Part shown: positions 31,201 to 31,742 of the stretch, piece after piece
Layout of the letters: each line of letters opens with the position of its first letter
Position numbering within the stretch: the first letter of the stretch is position 1
DNA from: JANYBT01 sp038211475
Lineage (GTDB): Bacteria > Acidobacteriota > Terriglobia > Terriglobales > Acidobacteriaceae
Reading direction: 5' to 3'
NCBI GenBank assembly: GCA_038211475.1
Contig: JBBQVN010000028.1
Span: 1 to 31,742, forward strand
Length of the DNA: 31,742 bases
The notes under the pieces: model-generated
What the model saw: the letters and a program-made list of their open reading frames with translations, nothing else
The model's database searches: none
Told to the model about the DNA's origin: nothing
Made by a program: the position numbers and the translations under genes

Positions 31201-31742
31201 GATTGCTCAACATTTTGACTCCGAACATCTCCGGTTTGCCTACTTTCAAGTACGGCGGCACCGGCGGAGGGAATCTGGACGGAGAAGGGCGGCTCAAGGC
31301 GGTCACCGTCACCTCAGGAACCAATCCGGTGTCGAGTGTGGCCTATACGGCCAGTGGGACGACCGAGCCGATCGGGTCGCTGACGCAGGTCACGCTGGGG
31401 TCGAGCGATACCGACAGCTTTCAATATGATCCGAATACCGGGCGCATGACCCAGTTCAAGGCCACCATCGGTGCCAGCCAAGACCAAACTGGCAACCTGA
31501 CCTGGAATGCGAACGGATCGCTCAGCAAGCTGGTGATCACCGACGGAGCGAACTCGGCGAACGCTCAGACCTGCAACTATACCCATGACGATCTGGGCCG
31601 AATTGCGAGCGCGAACTGCGGCACCAGCATCTATAACCAGAATTTCACCTACGACCCGTTCGGCAACATCACCAAAACCGTTCCGGGCGGAAGCACAGGA
31701 GGGTCGTTTCAGCCGACCTATTCCACCTCGACCAACCGCTAC
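28242..31742 (+). CDS. RHS/YD-repeat protein, 3' end beyond the window
   Basis: An open frame of 1167 codons starts at ATG 28242, with GGGAGAAGG a few nt upstream, and runs off the right edge with no stop. The signal peptide (YILCAALILAIATPVASC) ends in a lipobox-like VASC, so a lipoprotein is possible. Residues ~20-330 form an N-terminal beta-rich domain (FNSFGGGPFDVVNLGNLNVH, DSSVWQPLTVNG). After that, RHS/YD repeats appear: TYDDLDRPVK, AYDALGRLVQ, EYDGLGRLTSV, TYDLLGRLTSEKNP, KYDSLHRLTSV, THDDLGRIASA, TYDPFGNITK. RHS proteins wrap into a large hollow shell and often carry a variable C-terminal toxin; that part and the core DPxGxx motif would lie beyond the window. Its toxin or immunity gene cannot be judged. 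Confidence 0.9.
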   Translation, partial: MKYILCAALILAIATPVASCQVAAGTPPFNSFGGGPFDVVNLGNLNVHLKVPIFSKAGRGLPFQYALDYDSSVWQPLTVNGVLTWQPSGTWGWTGTSVGHNGYITYDSHEYNCDLVGTHYWWYQNFTYYAPEGMTYHFGGFMEYDPTNCDNGNTLTYSAMATDGSGITLATSLSSHGVLQATTITKRNGTVISPPVNPTGGAIASTQTDPNGNQISVSNSGVYTDTLGQTALTVSGTNPLQFTYTAPSGASASYNVNYSSYNIKTNFGCSGVTEYTASSVLLISSIGLPDGTQYTLTYEPTPSNTGYYTGRIARVTLPTGGSISYSYTGGSNGITCADGSASGLQRTLSPDGVASNIWSYVRSDVSGNHWTTTVTTPPDVANASSAADDTVIDFQADASASNHSFYETQRKVYQGSHTSGTLLLTTLICYNGNYANCTTTAVNSPITQLDAYREIPSGQNSLVEVVFNSNGLPTDAKEYGYGVATGSAPSSSYLVRETTTSYATIANGIVDSPYQIIVNGAAAKTTFGYDAKGNTTSVSSLTSGSNSLTRNISYNSNGTLNTVTDVNGAVTTYNYTGSSCNSSFPTSISEPLSLSRSMTWDCVGGVEKSVTDENGNVSSISYTNAYFWRPDGSTDQGSNTTSISYGTSPLTVEASLPFNGTSSAVDILATYDGFGRPLYSQRKQSPASSTFDSTEITYDDLDRPVKSSMPYAAAEGVAMGSGTPVTTSAYDALGRLVQVVDGGGGTFNWTYTKQDVLQDIVAPSGENDKQRQFEYDGLGRLTSVCELTTGTLSGTCSQKTSQTGYYTTYVRDALNNLTSVTQNAQAASGSRQTRTYTYDLLGRLTSEKNPETNGAAVTYVYDTDSTCGTSNGDLVKRTDAVGNVTCYKYDSLHRLTSVTYPSGSYAAATPTKCYVYDTATVNSQTMPNAHGRLAEAYTGTGSSCPTSTKTTDLGFGYSVRGEVSDVYQSTAHSSGYYHVSATYWAHGLLNILTPNISGLPTFKYGGTGGGNLDGEGRLKAVTVTSGTNPVSSVAYTASGTTEPIGSLTQVTLGSSDTDSFQYDPNTGRMTQFKATIGASQDQTGNLTWNANGSLSKLVITDGANSANAQTCNYTHDDLGRIASANCGTSIYNQNFTYDPFGNITKTVPGGSTGGSFQPTYSTSTNRY

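Overview
The window looks like a chromosomal accessory region of a soil-type Acidobacteriota (Terriglobia-like) bacterium. This is inferred from gene content: FG-GAP/VCBS and RHS proteins, many secreted proteins of unknown function, moderately high GC, strong GGAGG ribosome sites and TTGACA-type promoters. No rRNA, tRNA or CRISPR array was seen, and the species cannot be named from sequence alone.

Left part (1-7600, + strand). The 3' end of a vWA-like gene is followed by a probable operon of four secreted proteins: one IPT/TIG plus FG-GAP protein and three tandem paralogues that look like right-handed beta-helix proteins sharing a two-cysteine C-terminal module. A compact streptavidin-family gene (7165-7575) follows. 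It has no signal peptide and nearly all biotin-contact residues.

Middle part (8144-20211, - strand). Eight genes point the same way: two related small membrane proteins, two secreted proteins sharing a WEIHP-ending domain (one with an SH3b domain), a 729-aa protein of unknown function, a ~332-aa protein broken by a frameshift, a DUF2235/Tle1-like alpha/beta hydrolase, and a 1159-aa protein with a periplasmic-binding-like region and about ten membrane helices. I do not recognise this set as a described system. Envelope location and the hydrolase suggest a cell-envelope or lipid-related role, which is inference. Upstream sits a small helix-turn-helix (excisionase/MerR-like) gene with its own terminator and a candidate operator.

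Right part (20750-31742). A low-density stretch holds two overlapping small ORFs, an internally deleted transposase remnant, and two coiled-coil genes on the - strand, one preceded by a perfect 20-bp palindrome. Next is a three-gene + strand operon: a membrane protein, then two paralogous lipoproteins carrying HExxH zinc-protease motifs. The window ends in a secreted 258-aa protein followed by a large RHS/YD-repeat protein that runs off the right edge.

The items most worth follow-up are the leaderless avidin, the eight-gene envelope cluster, the paired lipoprotein metalloproteases and the beta-helix triplet.
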